Positions 22,679 to 32,370 of a stretch of DNA of 64,000 nt are shown here, piece by piece. The DNA is taken from NCBI GenBank assembly GCA_000507305.1, contig DF240846.1, positions 1-64,000 on the forward strand, given 5' to 3'. Under the pieces are notes generated by a model. It was not told the DNA's origin, ran no database searches, and saw nothing but the letters and a program-made list of their open reading frames with translations. The DNA is from Breviolum minutum Mf 1.05b.01. Taxonomy: Eukaryota; Sar; Dinophyceae; Suessiales; Symbiodiniaceae. Each line of letters starts with the position of its first letter. The first letter of the stretch is position 1. The translations under genes and the position numbers were made by a program.

Positions 22679-22921
22679 TACAAGGTGGGCCAAATGGATC
22701 CAGTTATAAATGGGGTGAAAGAACCCATATAAATGGCCTTATAATCGGAAAACTAGTTTGTGGGTTCAACCCATCTGAAAAATATGAGTCAAAATGGGAA
22801 TCTTCCCCAAATAGGGGTGAACATAAAAAATATGTGAAACCACCAACCAGAAAACTAGACTTCCAACCCCTACTTATAGAAGCTATAACCCTATTTATAA
22901 CTGGTTTTCGGGCCGACCTGA
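22679..22921. repeat. F7 element split by a nested F1 element
   Basis: ACAAGGTGGGCC at the left and GGGCCGACCTG at the right are F7 ends. The F1 element at 22753-22850 sits in the middle, flanked on both sides by GAAAACTAG. Confidence 0.6.
22753..22850. repeat. F1 element nested inside F7, with 9-bp direct repeats
   Basis: F1 ends TTTGTGGGTTCAACCC and GTGAAACCACCAACCA. The 9-mer GAAAACTAG lies immediately outside both ends, consistent with a target-site duplication. Confidence 0.65.
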
Positions 22922-23052
22922 AAAACAGTGGAAGTCACAACTAGATCGAGGGGCAAAGTCTTATCTTCCCTGTTCCACCAGTTCAAAGTCTTGAAACGCC
23001 AACTTTTGCACACCCCCAAACTACATCAAACTACCAAGATAAACAAGTCGCT

Positions 23053-23184
23053 TGGATGTCCCGTTGGAAGTTAGGATCAAAGGTTAGGATCAGTGGGTTA
23101 TGTCACCCCAGTATACGCCATTTATAAGTAGGTGAAAAAACCCATTGATCCTAACCATTGATCCTAACTTCCAACGGGACATCC
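23053..23184. repeat. MITE-like foldback element, family F3
   Basis: GGATGTCCCGTTGGAAGTTA is an exact inverse of TAACTTCCAACGGGACATCC. This is the cleanest F3 copy, with GGATCAATGG-type inner arms. Confidence 0.8.
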
Positions 23185-23638
23185 ATCCGCAGGTGTCATG
23201 AAATATTGCCAAGTCAAAGACTGCACAAAAAAGGGAGGAAATCGCTCTTACAAGAGCATATATTCGCATCATGTGATCCCTCCAAGAATGGGTTATAAAT
23301 ATATTCTGGGCCAAATCATTATATTTCACCTGCCACCCTTTCACATCCGCACCAACCTAGATTTCCCTGAAATAAGGAGATTTCCCTTCCAAAACGCTAC
23401 CTTTTGGGGGCAAATCGGTCGTGTGAGTTTGCTATCATTTGATCCCTGAAAATTAAACAATCAGATTCATGGAAATTCAAGGGCCCACCCCCAATGCCAC
23501 CTAAGGGTTATTAACCATCATTGTCCCTTCATAATCCCCTAATAACGCCTTATTTTCTTTGGGGCTTGGCATTATGTGGCATTGGGGGGGTTGCCCTCAG
23601 ATTCGCATGAACTCTGGCACAAACAAAAAAAAAACAAA

Positions 23639-23824
23639 TCATTGGGAGACCTTCTGAGCGCAACCTTTTGGGTTCACAAAAACCGATGGCGGATTCGCTT
23701 GGGAGTTGGTGAATTCGGCTTCGGCTGTCAGCATCGAATCACTTGAGGGAAGAAATCCGGTAAACTCACCAGTTGAGGTTTGGGTGTGTGTTTCCAATTC
23801 ATTTAGAAGGCTTTTTAGCACCAT
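23639..23824 (-). CDS. Possible exon, unassigned
   Basis: An open minus-strand frame of about 60 codons includes LLNELETHTQTSTGEFTGFL and ends KGCAQKVSQ then a stop. It is free of MITE sequence and composition is coding-like. It may belong to a split host gene. Confidence 0.3.
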   Translation of the reverse strand: MVLKSLLNELETHTQTSTGEFTGFLPSSDSMLTAEAEFTNSQANPPSVFVNPKGCAQKVSQ

Positions 23825-24238
23825 CCCAGGTAGTGCAGAAAATCTGAACCATCAAACAGTTTGCAAGTAAAGGTGTGGAATCATTATCCAATTGAAACAA
23901 GCATTGATGTTTGAGGTTCCTGTACCCTCCCCTGGCATTGTTGAGGACCAACAACCCTTACTAGAACAATTGGTCCTTTCGGAAAAAACCATTCAATCAA
24001 GAAATAGCCGACCTCTTCATGAAAGCATGTGCCAACATCATCCACTCTCAGAATTTTATGTCTTAAAAGGTTAGCTTTGGACATTGCTGGGGTTATAGAT
24101 ATGGTAGAATAACTCCTATAAGTAGGGTGAGTGAAATAACCCCAGCTAACCCAATGTACTTTCAGGCCATTCTTCGTAGTTATTTCATGTTATTTCACCC
24201 CATTTGTAACTGCCCCCCACCTGGACCTGGAAATGACA

Positions 24239-24360
24239 TCACTCACAGTACCCCAATCCCCTAAGCCCAACAACTCCCAACTCCGGCCCAGCCTTAAAGA
24301 GACGCTTCGCTTCGTCTTCATCAAAGCCCAATAAAACAAATTTGTACCTCCAAGGTGGTC
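24239..24360 (-). CDS. Possible terminal exon, unassigned
   Basis: The minus strand reads YKFVLLGFDEDEAKRLFKAG and ends GLRGLGYCE followed by a stop at 24239. The sequence is amphipathic and protein-like. An F4 element begins about 55 bp upstream on this strand. Confidence 0.35.
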
Positions 24361-24413
24361 GGCACAAATATGCGTTGTTACTATAGGGATCCTTGTAATG
24401 GAAATCCCGTATA

Positions 24414-24525
24414 TACCCTCTGGTAGTTCCTAACATAGCATGCTGGAATATCACCATGTTCAATAGGAAATACATCTTCATTCATGGTCCATTTTCCATT
24501 GCTATGTCAGTTTACCGGAGTGTAA
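24414..24525. repeat. MITE-like foldback element, family F4
   Basis: TACCCTCTGGTAGTTCCTAA and GTCAGTTTACCGGAGTGTA are imperfect inverted ends. Inner AATAGGAAATACATCTTCA is shared with other F4 copies. Confidence 0.6.
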
Positions 24526-24998
24526 CTGGGTAGTATTTCATCCCGTATGTAGAGTAATTAACCTGTGTGTTTGGTCACTGCTCATGTAGCCGTATCATGA
24601 ACGGATTGTCCTGCACATTTTGGGTAGGATTCCCTTACTACACAATCAGTTGGGGTGACCAACCGGCGGGAAAGGTCGCTATAAATTGTCTGGAAGGATG
24701 TGTGAGGAGGAAGGTCCCACAAGATTTGTTCACCCAAATTCTTAAATCTGATGAAATCCAGGTCCGAAATTGCTGCTTCTCATCACTTGAGCAATGAACA
24801 AAAGGGCCCCTGGTTGTTTGGGGTATATAGGGGATGAAACATTACACGGTTGTATAGGCATTATATATGGACTATAGAAGTTATATACCATGTATGTGGG
24901 GATTACTTTAAACCATTCCAAAGATCCTTATTAAACAGCCATGATTCAAATGGAAAGCATCCAGTTGTTTTTGTTTTTAGTGGCTCACTTTATCTCTA

Positions 24999-25101
24999 TC
25001 CTCTGGTAAACTAACATGGCTGGCTGGAATAGATCCATTTCTAATAGGAAAGTCACGTCTTCATTCAGGGTCCCCAGCTAGCTATGTTAGTTTACCATAG
25101 T
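24999..25101. repeat. MITE-like foldback element, family F4
   Basis: CTCTGGTAAACTAACATGGC and GCTATGTTAGTTTACCATAG are inverted ends. Confidence 0.7.
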
Positions 25102-25193
25102 GATTCACCGTGAATGAATGATCAGCTTTAACCCCTGAATTTCCCGCATCATTCTGTTTTATCAAAGTAACTTTGAAAACATTGATGTCAAGA

Positions 25194-25285
25194 TACCCAT
25201 ACCATCCATGTATGATATATTCACGTACATGTGGTCGATTTTATGGTAAATGTAGGGAAATATACCATACATGGATGGTACGGGA
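25194..25285. repeat. Palindromic MITE-like element, family F2
   Basis: TACCCATACCATCCATGTATG is mirrored by CATACATGGATGGTACGGG. The arms are joined by GTACATGTGGTCGATTTTATG. Confidence 0.7.
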
Positions 25286-25453
25286 TAATTCACCCAGATT
25301 GGAATCCTCTTTTTTCCACAAGATCCCCAAAATGGCCTAATCTCAGGAATTTTGAAGGCAGCATCAAACTCATCAGTGGTAACCTGCGACGGATGGGGGT
25401 TCAACGGTGGGTGGAATTTTTGGGAGGCTCCAAAAATAGCTGGGGAAAGGCAG

Positions 25454-25560
25454 CATAGGATCCATGTATGCGATACGTATGGTATATTCACCTTCATTCG
25501 GATTCTTTAATGGTAGTTTTTATGGCAAATGTAGGCAATATACCATACATAGATTGTATC
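25454..25560. repeat. Palindromic MITE-like element, family F2
   Basis: ATAGGATCCATGTATGCGAT and ATACCATACATAGATTGTAT ends. It lies only about 170 bp from the previous F2 copy. Confidence 0.6.
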
Positions 25561-25593
25561 GGAAAAGGGGCCCCTCCTCCAAGGCTAACCTCT

Positions 25594-25725
25594 TACTTGG
25601 AGGATCATCCCAGTTAAACCATGAATGGCCATTTGGAAGGGCTCCCACAACCCAATCCTTAGGGGACAAAACCAATCACCGTGGTTATTAACCACTTCCG
25701 AGTCCTGGGATGATCCTCCAAGTAT
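25594..25725. repeat. MITE-like foldback element, family F8
   Basis: TACTTGGAGGATCATCCCAG is an exact inverse of CTGGGATGATCCTCCAAGTA. The interior contains CATGAATGGCCATTTGGAAG and CCGAGTCC. Confidence 0.75.
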
Positions 25726-26048
25726 TGAATGATCAGTAAGTTATCTTTCGGCTCCAGCCTCCACATTCCACATTTAACGACTGGGGATAGTCAGATTTCG
25801 CTCGAAAGTAATCTGGGCCCTTCAGCCACCCAATCTAAAAGATATGAGGCGCCAAGAGGCATTACATTTAAGTGTCTAGTGTGAAATTGAACCGTCTTTT
25901 TTTGTGGAGTGGGCCCTATCGTTTTACACTGGTTGGTGCGAACCACCCCCGCAGATTGTTACTCATTTGCTCGTCATTTAGTAGAGTTAAAATGGATATC
26001 CATAACGCTCATAAATGCTCATCACGCTTCGCACAGCCCAGTACACAT

Positions 26049-26165
26049 ACAAGGTGGGCCCAAAAAACAGTTGTAGATGGGGTTATGCCTCCTATAAGTA
26101 GGTTTATAACCCCAGTTGCCCCATTAACAAGGCCATCTATACAGGTTATGTCGCCCCGTCTATCA
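26049..26165. repeat. F7 element, right end lost
   Basis: Left end ACAAGGTGGGCCCAAAAAAC and paired interior TTATGCCTCC / GGTTATGTCGCCCC are visible. The right ACCTTGTA is missing. Confidence 0.5.
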
Positions 26166-26339
26166 CTTTGTTAAGTAATATGCTTGTCAAACTAACTTCT
26201 GGGATGAAAGTGAAACCATTATACCTAGTGATTCTGTTGTGATGGTAAAGGTGCCCCCCGAATGCCACAGTTTTTGAAGAAATAAGGCCTGTTTAAGGCC
26301 TCCTTAACGGAGAATGGCTGTTCATAGTCTATTAATAAC

Positions 26340-26441
26340 CTGTTTGGTGGTTTCAACCCATTTCAAAACTATTAGTCAAAATGGGAATCTTATAAAAAAG
26401 TAGGGGTGAAAAAAAAAGCATATTTAAAAACCACCACCTAG
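26340..26441. repeat. MITE-like foldback element, family F1
   Basis: TTTGGTGGTTTCAACCC and AAAAACCACCACCTAG ends. ATAACCT occurs just outside both ends, a possible short target duplication. Confidence 0.65.
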
Positions 26442-26494
26442 ATAACCTCAGTAAATTCCCATGATATTCTTCCCTCCTCACCATTGCAATGTGG

Positions 26495-26665
26495 GTGATT
26501 CTCACCATCTCGAGATGCTTCTGCTCCAAACCTGCCAGTTTCCAACCTGCCTGGCCACTTCCATCAGTGTCAAGCTTCAAAAAGAGTTTCTTTAAGTCCT
26601 GGAAGGTTTTCACGTTGAAACCGCAGTAACTCAACGTTGAATCAATGGAGTTTCCTGGCTCCCTT
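26495..26665 (-). CDS. Possible exon with EF-hand-like loop start
   Basis: The minus strand reads GFNVKTFQDLKKLFLKLDTD followed by GSGQ. The DTDGSG pattern matches the first half of an EF-hand calcium-binding loop after an amphipathic helix. The following GCAGGT after GGCCAG could be a GC donor, which would split the loop between exons as often happens. Only half a loop is present, so the assignment is tentative. Confidence 0.4.
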
Positions 26666-27049
26666 AATAGGTGGGATCGGTAGCATATAATCACCCAATT
26701 GGCAATATATAAGTGGAATATAAGTGGTATATACTGCCAGTTGGGGGATTATATGGTACCTACCACCTATTAAGGGAACCAGTAACAGCTATTGATTGAA
26801 CAACGAAGCTCTGGTTGATGTTTAAGGGTCACTGATGATAAGGGGATTTTGTACACTGGGCCACTTAGGCAGTAGCAGGAAAACTTCCTAGTTTACAGAT
26901 TGATGTCGTGATATATCAACTACTGCTAGTTAAATGGTTTCGTTTGGTTTTGTACTAGCCACTCGTGTGCTGAATATAGATACAGTATATCCTATTCCCG
27001 CAAGGAGACCGTGGATTTGGTAGATTAGGGTGTAGACAAAAGTAAAATA

Positions 27050-27148
27050 TACCCATACCGCCATCCATGTATGGTATATTTACCTACATTTGGCTGATTT
27101 GTATAGTAAATGTAGGCAAATATACCGTACATACATCCTATGGGATAC
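27050..27148. repeat. Palindromic MITE-like element, family F2
   Basis: CATCCATGTATGGTATATTT is mirrored by a right arm with AAATATACCGTACATACATCC. Confidence 0.65.
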
Positions 27149-27356
27149 CATACATTGAGTGCCTGAGTATGTGTAGAGCTCTCATACTAAACAACCAATC
27201 AGTCAAACTGTTTGACCATTGCTCACTTGGAGTAAGCTTTGTTTTCATTTCACAATGGTGAATATGACTTATGATCACTGTATCATGTTCAAATGTCGGC
27301 CAGGAATTGATTGGATCTAATTATGGTGATCTGATCGCCTGATCGCCATGGTTCTG

Positions 27357-27466
27357 TATACACCCCCGAAATTTAACGAATAGATACCCCAACACAGCCA
27401 TTATCTGAAGCCGGGGATACATATTCCAAATCAGCATAAGTATCGATTTGAATCTTTGGGGTGTAT
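27357..27466. repeat. MITE-like foldback element, family F6
   Basis: TATACACCCCCGAAATTTAA at the left and TTTGGGGTGTATTA at the right, with the variant interior also seen near 14940 and 18728. Confidence 0.55.
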
Positions 27467-27589
27467 TAGTACAACCCCAAGTCATTCCCCTTTTTATATA
27501 ATTTCAGTAGTGAATAAAACAGTTGATTATCACAATTTTCATACCTTAAGTCCGGCCAAAAATGATAATGTAAGAGTGGATAGTGAAGC

Positions 27590-27694
27590 TTACATTCCCC
27601 AAACTAACATAGCAACTGGCAGGAGGCCTTCCCAAAAGGAAACCCATCTTCCAACCCCAGTGCTTCAGGTGCTATGTTAGTTTCAGGGAGGGTA
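27590..27694. repeat. MITE-like foldback element, family F5
   Basis: TACATTCCCCAAACTAACAT and ATGTTAGTTTCAGGGAGGGT are imperfect inverted ends. Inner GCAACTGGCAGG / TGCTTCAGGTGC arms are complementary in part. Confidence 0.6.
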
Positions 27695-27963
27695 ACCTTT
27701 TAGGTCCCTTGTCAAAATAATGATGATTACTCTCCCGCTGTGAATAAGAGTTTGGGCAACCCCCAACACATACCATTTGCAAATTTCCACCATTATACCC
27801 CGCGAAAATGAACATGTTCCCTGAACAGGGACCATTTCAAAGGAAATGAATCATCTGAACCAACCATCAATTTTCAGCGCCAAACTGCTCTTAGTTTTCT
27901 GTAGAGTAGCGAAAAATAATCCCCAATCATCCTACCTAACACTTCCCAGTATCAAGGCTCTTA

Positions 27964-28068
27964 CTAAAGGGTGGTTAAACCAACCCATCTGAAAAATACT
28001 AGTCAAAATGGGTTCATCTTCCCCAAGGTTCTGGGTGAAAATGAAAAATATTTGAAACCATCAGTTAG
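27964..28068. repeat. MITE-like foldback element, family F1
   Basis: GGGTGGTTAAACCAACCC and TTGAAACCATCAGTTAG ends. A second F1 right half (ATTTGAAAGCACCAACTAG) follows at about 28104-28141. Confidence 0.6.
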
Positions 28069-29096
28069 AAAACATTTTTTTGGGGTGGATTTTTTGGAAA
28101 TCTTTGGGGAAAGTAAAAAATATTTGAAAGCACCAACTAGCTCTTAGGTGTCCTTTTTTTTGGTGAAGTACCCTCCCTGAAACTACCAGGCATAGGAAAC
28201 CTGAACGGTTGGAAAATGAGCCTTGTGGGATGGCCCTTGAGCCACGAAAAAAACAACCTTTTTCCATTCTACTGGTTCTTTACTAAGGATCCTGTCTCAT
28301 GTTTTTTTTAAATAATCCCTAGACAACTGCGGGTAGTATATCTGGGTTGTTTTCATTGCTCCGGTGCGAGCTGTTAGTTTTAGGGTTGCTCAGGTGCGAA
28401 CTGTTAGTTTTAGGGGAGTGTACATCTCCAGATTTCATGGCCGTCCACTTTATGGCTAATCAACCGACCCCCCTTAACATACCCCCCCCCCGGAAATAGT
28501 CGGCCTTATTATCAGGGCTTGTTAAACCATTGGTTTCCCAGAAAAAGGCCGGCCATTAAACCCTTATTTATGAGGAGGGAGTACGTGGCCCGGGGTGGGT
28601 AGGTTGACTAGCCATAATTTCATTCTGACTTCAGGGTTTGAGAAAAACATCCAATGTCACGGTATTTTGCAGAAAAAAAAACATCCAAAAACTTGGGGGT
28701 CCGGTTGGTTGACTGGCCATAAACCACCGAAAATTAACATAGAACCTGAAAATTATGGTTTGGTTCGGATGATTTTCCTTTTCAAACAGGTGATTTTCAG
28801 GTTCCATGTGAATCTTCCAGGGTGTAATGATACGAGAATCACCTGGGATTCACGTTGTTTTTCATCCAAAGAGGTTAAAGTTACCTGGATTACCTAGGAT
28901 TATTGGGACCACAGGAGGTGAATCATCCATTTTTATAGTTTTTTTGTTTTTGGTAAGTTCACTAACCATGCATAACCACTGGTCCTTAAGTGTACTCTTT
29001 TCTTCTTCCAGCATCTCTTTGGCTCGTTCTGCCAAATTGGCCTCAAGGTGAATGGTAAATCACCATTGTTCACCACCATTTGGGAGAACATGTTTT

Positions 29097-29194
29097 CTAG
29101 TTGGTGGTTTTAACCCATCTGAAAAATATTAGTCAAAATGGGAATGTTCCCCAAGTAGGGGTGAAAATAAAAAATATTTCAAACCACCAGCTAG
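29097..29194. repeat. MITE-like foldback element, family F1
   Basis: CTAGTTGGTGGTTTTAACCC and TTTCAAACCACCAGCTAG ends, core ATATTAGTCAAAATGGG. Confidence 0.75.
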
Positions 29195-29311
29195 TTTTAC
29201 TTGTTCCAAGCATCTTTTTCCAAATCCAAGTATTTCTAAAAACACTGGGATCAACAAAAACACTGGGAGTTGTAGATGAGATACACAATTTTTTGTAGAG
29301 TGACTCATCTG

Positions 29312-29423
29312 TAAGAATCCAGGTATGTCCTAAGGAAGGGAGTACCCCGATCCCTTCCTATTCAAAGGCTGGGATTGCAAGACTCAATCCTATTCTGAGG
29401 AGCGGTCTGGATCCTTGGGGCAT
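29312..29423. repeat. Foldback element, family F9
   Basis: GTAAGAATCCAGGTATGTCC and GGTCTGGATCCTTGGGGC are imperfect inverted ends. Confidence 0.45.
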
Positions 29424-29654
29424 CACTGACAGTATCTTTAGTTCGTGGTTGGGCCAACCCGTTTTAATAATGAACATAGTTAAATTTGATGATTTCCCCA
29501 CGGTTCAGGGTGAAGATAAAACATATGACATATGTGAGTGGCTTAAATTCATGGTAAATGTAGGAACATATTCCATACATGGAGCATCTATGATTGAAGT
29601 ACTACTGGCGAATAGATCCACCTATCATCCTATCACTCACCTGTTGTACTTTTA

Positions 29655-29797
29655 TATGTTAGTAAATGGTTAGTTATGTGGGTTATAACCCCAATGGGCC
29701 CCAATATGCTCCATTTATAAGTAGGTTATAACCCATTTACCAGCCGTTATAACCCACTAGACTAACCATTTCCTAATTTCCTGGGACATTCAAGTCC
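29655..29797. repeat. F3 element, diverged
   Basis: Interior GGGTTATAACCC and ATAAGTAGGTTATAACCC and a right end TTTCCTGGGACATTCAAGT identify F3. The left end is degraded. Confidence 0.5.
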
Positions 29798-30280
29798 TGG
29801 ACATGTGAAAGAGAACTGATCTTATTTGAAGGCTTGTAAATCATACGTCGAGCTGAAAAGGTTCAAAGATATTCGTACAACACATTGACATAATACCTGA
29901 CCTAGATGTTGGTTGACACTATTGATTTTATCACACTTGTTCACACGTGCCCATCAAGGTAGGTATTTCCGCGGGAAAATGATGCCGCAACTTGGCAAAT
30001 CTAAGGATCCAGGTTCTGTCCTTTCAGAAAGGGAGAAATCACCTATAATCCTATGACCTTTTGGATGGCATGTTTTGACCATCAATCCTACGAATTTTCG
30101 CGAGGGGTTCTAGATTCTTTGGGCAAGAAAGCCATCTTTCAACAGAACTTAAATTGATTTCATCATCTACAAACTCATTTTTTCAAAAAATGGATATGCG
30201 TTCCTTCAAAGACATATAGGCATTTGTATAACACCGTCGTATGTAAACCTTACCAACAAAAAACATCATCATCAACAAGT

Positions 30281-30484
30281 TGGGCACCTACCAGTTATTA
30301 AGCACCTCCTCAAAAAGGTTATTACGCCCTACTTGTAGGAGTTATAACTGGGGTTATAAGTTATAATTCCTATAAATGGCCAAAAACTAAATGTTTTTGT
30401 TTCACTGGGGTTATTCTTTAACCCCTACTTTTAGGAGTTATTCTTGACACCCCATTTATAAACAGGTGACTTTGGGTCCAACGT
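30281..30484. repeat. F7-like element, expanded
   Basis: GTTGGGCACCTACCAGTTAT at the left and AAACAGGTGACTTTGGGTCC at the right are weak F7 ends. The interior has several copies of TATAACTGGGGTTATA-type sequence, longer than typical F7. Confidence 0.4.
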
Positions 30485-30489
30485 GGTTA

Positions 30490-30605
30490 TCGCCCGGTGA
30501 TTTTGTTCATCGGATCCGCCTGCGTCATGGATTGAGCCTTTTCACAGATCACAGCCGTGACCTGTGACCCGCCCGAAACAGGGAGGAGGCGATTTCGGAC
30601 ACCAC
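30490..30605 (-). CDS. Possible isolated exon
   Basis: The minus strand reads NRLLPVSGGSQVTAVICEKA and continues QSMTQADPMNKITG, then meets GCGATAACC, a possible GC donor. GC-richer than its surroundings and free of MITE sequence. Unassigned. Confidence 0.35.
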
Positions 30606-30632
30606 CCATGGAGAGTAGTTCGATTTCGATTC

Positions 30633-30735
30633 GGTGGTGGTTGATTGAACCAACCCACTTGAAAAATATGCGCAAGACAAATTGGATCAAGATCCCCAGG
30701 TAAGGGTAAAAAATAAGAAATGATTAAAACCACCA
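30633..30735. repeat. MITE-like foldback element, family F1
   Basis: GGTGGTGGTTGATTGAACC and TTAAAACCACCAG ends. The core has an insertion (ATATGCGCAAGACAAATTGG). Confidence 0.6.
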
Positions 30736-30879
30736 GTGGAAAGTGAAGGTGACTCCCAGTGGAAAGTGAAGGTTTATTGAGATTCCCTACTAGAAATATG
30801 CTAGTCCTGGTGGTGACTGTTACAGGGTGAATCTGGGTGGTGCACCCAAGACGTGGTAACAACTTCCTCAGTTTACCTA

Positions 30880-31036
30880 CTTGGAGGATGTGCTCCCAGG
30901 ACTTGGATACGCGGTGATCGGATCACATCCATTTATAAGCCATGAATGGCAATTTGGAAGGGGTCCCACAAGCCAAGACTTAGGGGACTTAGTAACCATG
31001 GTTATTAACGACTTACGAGTCCTGGGATGATCCAAG
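30880..31036. repeat. MITE-like foldback element, family F8
   Basis: TACTTGGAGGATGTGCTCCC and GAGTCCTGGGATGATCCAAG are imperfect inverted ends. The interior CCATGAATGGCAATTTGGAAG is shared with 25594. Confidence 0.65.
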
Positions 31037-31137
31037 GAGGGGGGATTCCTAAACTAAACAACAACAAAGTTGCGTTCCAAGTTATCATTGATTTGGTCCC
31101 TGGAAGTCAGAGACAGTAAAATGATTATTTCCAACTG

Positions 31138-31254
31138 GAATGTCCATGGTACTTAGTAACTGGATTATAACCCCTATATAGGTAGGTTATAAGTCCATTA
31201 AGTAGGTTATAAACCAACCGACTAACTAGTTACGATCACTTCCATGGACATCCT
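31138..31254. repeat. MITE-like element, F3 subfamily
   Basis: ATGTCCATGGTACTTAGTAA is mirrored by ACGATCACTTCCATGGACAT, with ATAGGTAGGTTATAAG interior. Confidence 0.6.
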
Positions 31255-32085
31255 AGAACCTTTTCCCAAGGAAAGGTGTGGAACCATTATCTAAATGCAA
31301 CAAACATTGATGTCTAACCTAGAAGTCAAGGAAACGCCCATTAAAGCCGGTCGGAGTCCTCTCAAATAACGTTGATTATTAAACCCTTCTAAAAAAACAA
31401 TGGTCTTTTGGGAAAGGTCCTTCGAAATAATAGTCGACTTGGACTTCCAGGGTAGTTATTTGAATTGCCTGGAATTTCCAGCCGTTGCTGTTAATTTCCA
31501 TCAACTGGAAACTCCTAAAACCAGCAATCCAGTTGCCTACAAAAAAAGGTACGTTCCTATGTTTTCCAGGTGGTTGTCTTTTTGCTTGAAAATTCCAAGT
31601 TTTTTGGTCCCGCTTTCAGTTTTTTTCAATCAAACCGTCAATCTGAGGTGGGAATCATTCAGAATACCAACCACAAAACCACCAAAAAAACACGAACCAA
31701 CAAAGCAGATATTTCATCAACTCCAACAACATATGTATATATAATATATAATTATATACATACATAACCTCAGGAACACTAAAATATCCCACCTGGGGAA
31801 AGCCGGAAAATCATCTTTAAACATGCAAAAAAAAAGGGGGGATATGTGATCGTTCCCTGGAGGGTATACCTTACACGGTTGGCCCCTACATGCCCCTACT
31901 AATGGAGTTATAACCCCCAATGAATGGCCTTATAAATACGTCAAGCCCTCAAAACACTTGTCTAAGGTTCACTCAGGATTCCAAAGAAAAAAATCAGCAA
32001 CTGCAAGGCGGTGCTTTGAAAAAAATCATGACGGATGGCATGTTTTTCAGAGACTTTGCTGTAGTTTTGGGGGTGTGGGTTTATA

Positions 32086-32123
32086 TATATACCAGCTAAG
32101 CCAAAAGAGTAAGAATAGTTACA
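32086..32123 (+). repeat. Left terminal inverted repeat of the giant element
   Basis: Begins TATATACCAGCTAAGCCAAA and ends GTTACA. Its reverse complement recurs at 49409-49446 with three mismatches. Flanked outside by TTTATA. Confidence 0.85.
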
Positions 32124-32152
32124 CTACCAAAAAAAGAAAACATTTTTCTTTC

Positions 32153-32237
32153 ATTCTCGCCGTTCTCCGCCCTCTCCGCTAAATTCTCGCACTTACCCTA
32201 AATTCTTACACCTAGCCTAATTTCTCCGCTTACTGGA
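32153..32237 (+). repeat. Left subterminal repeat cluster
   Basis: Short words repeat here: TTCTCGCC, TTCTCCGCC, CTCTCCGC, AAATTCTCGCAC, AATTCTTACACC, ATTTCTCCGC. The same vocabulary occurs just inside the right TIR and at 40867-41030. In many DNA transposons clustered subterminal motifs are transposase-binding sites. Confidence 0.6.
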
Positions 32238-32370
32238 AGGTTTAGACTAATATAATATGTTCACCATTAATCTCATGTTTTTTGATTTTTTTGGAAAACC
32301 CTTTAAATCATAATTGAACCAGAGTTTAAATTAATTTAATTTAATTTATCTTAATTTGAGTGGCTCTTTT

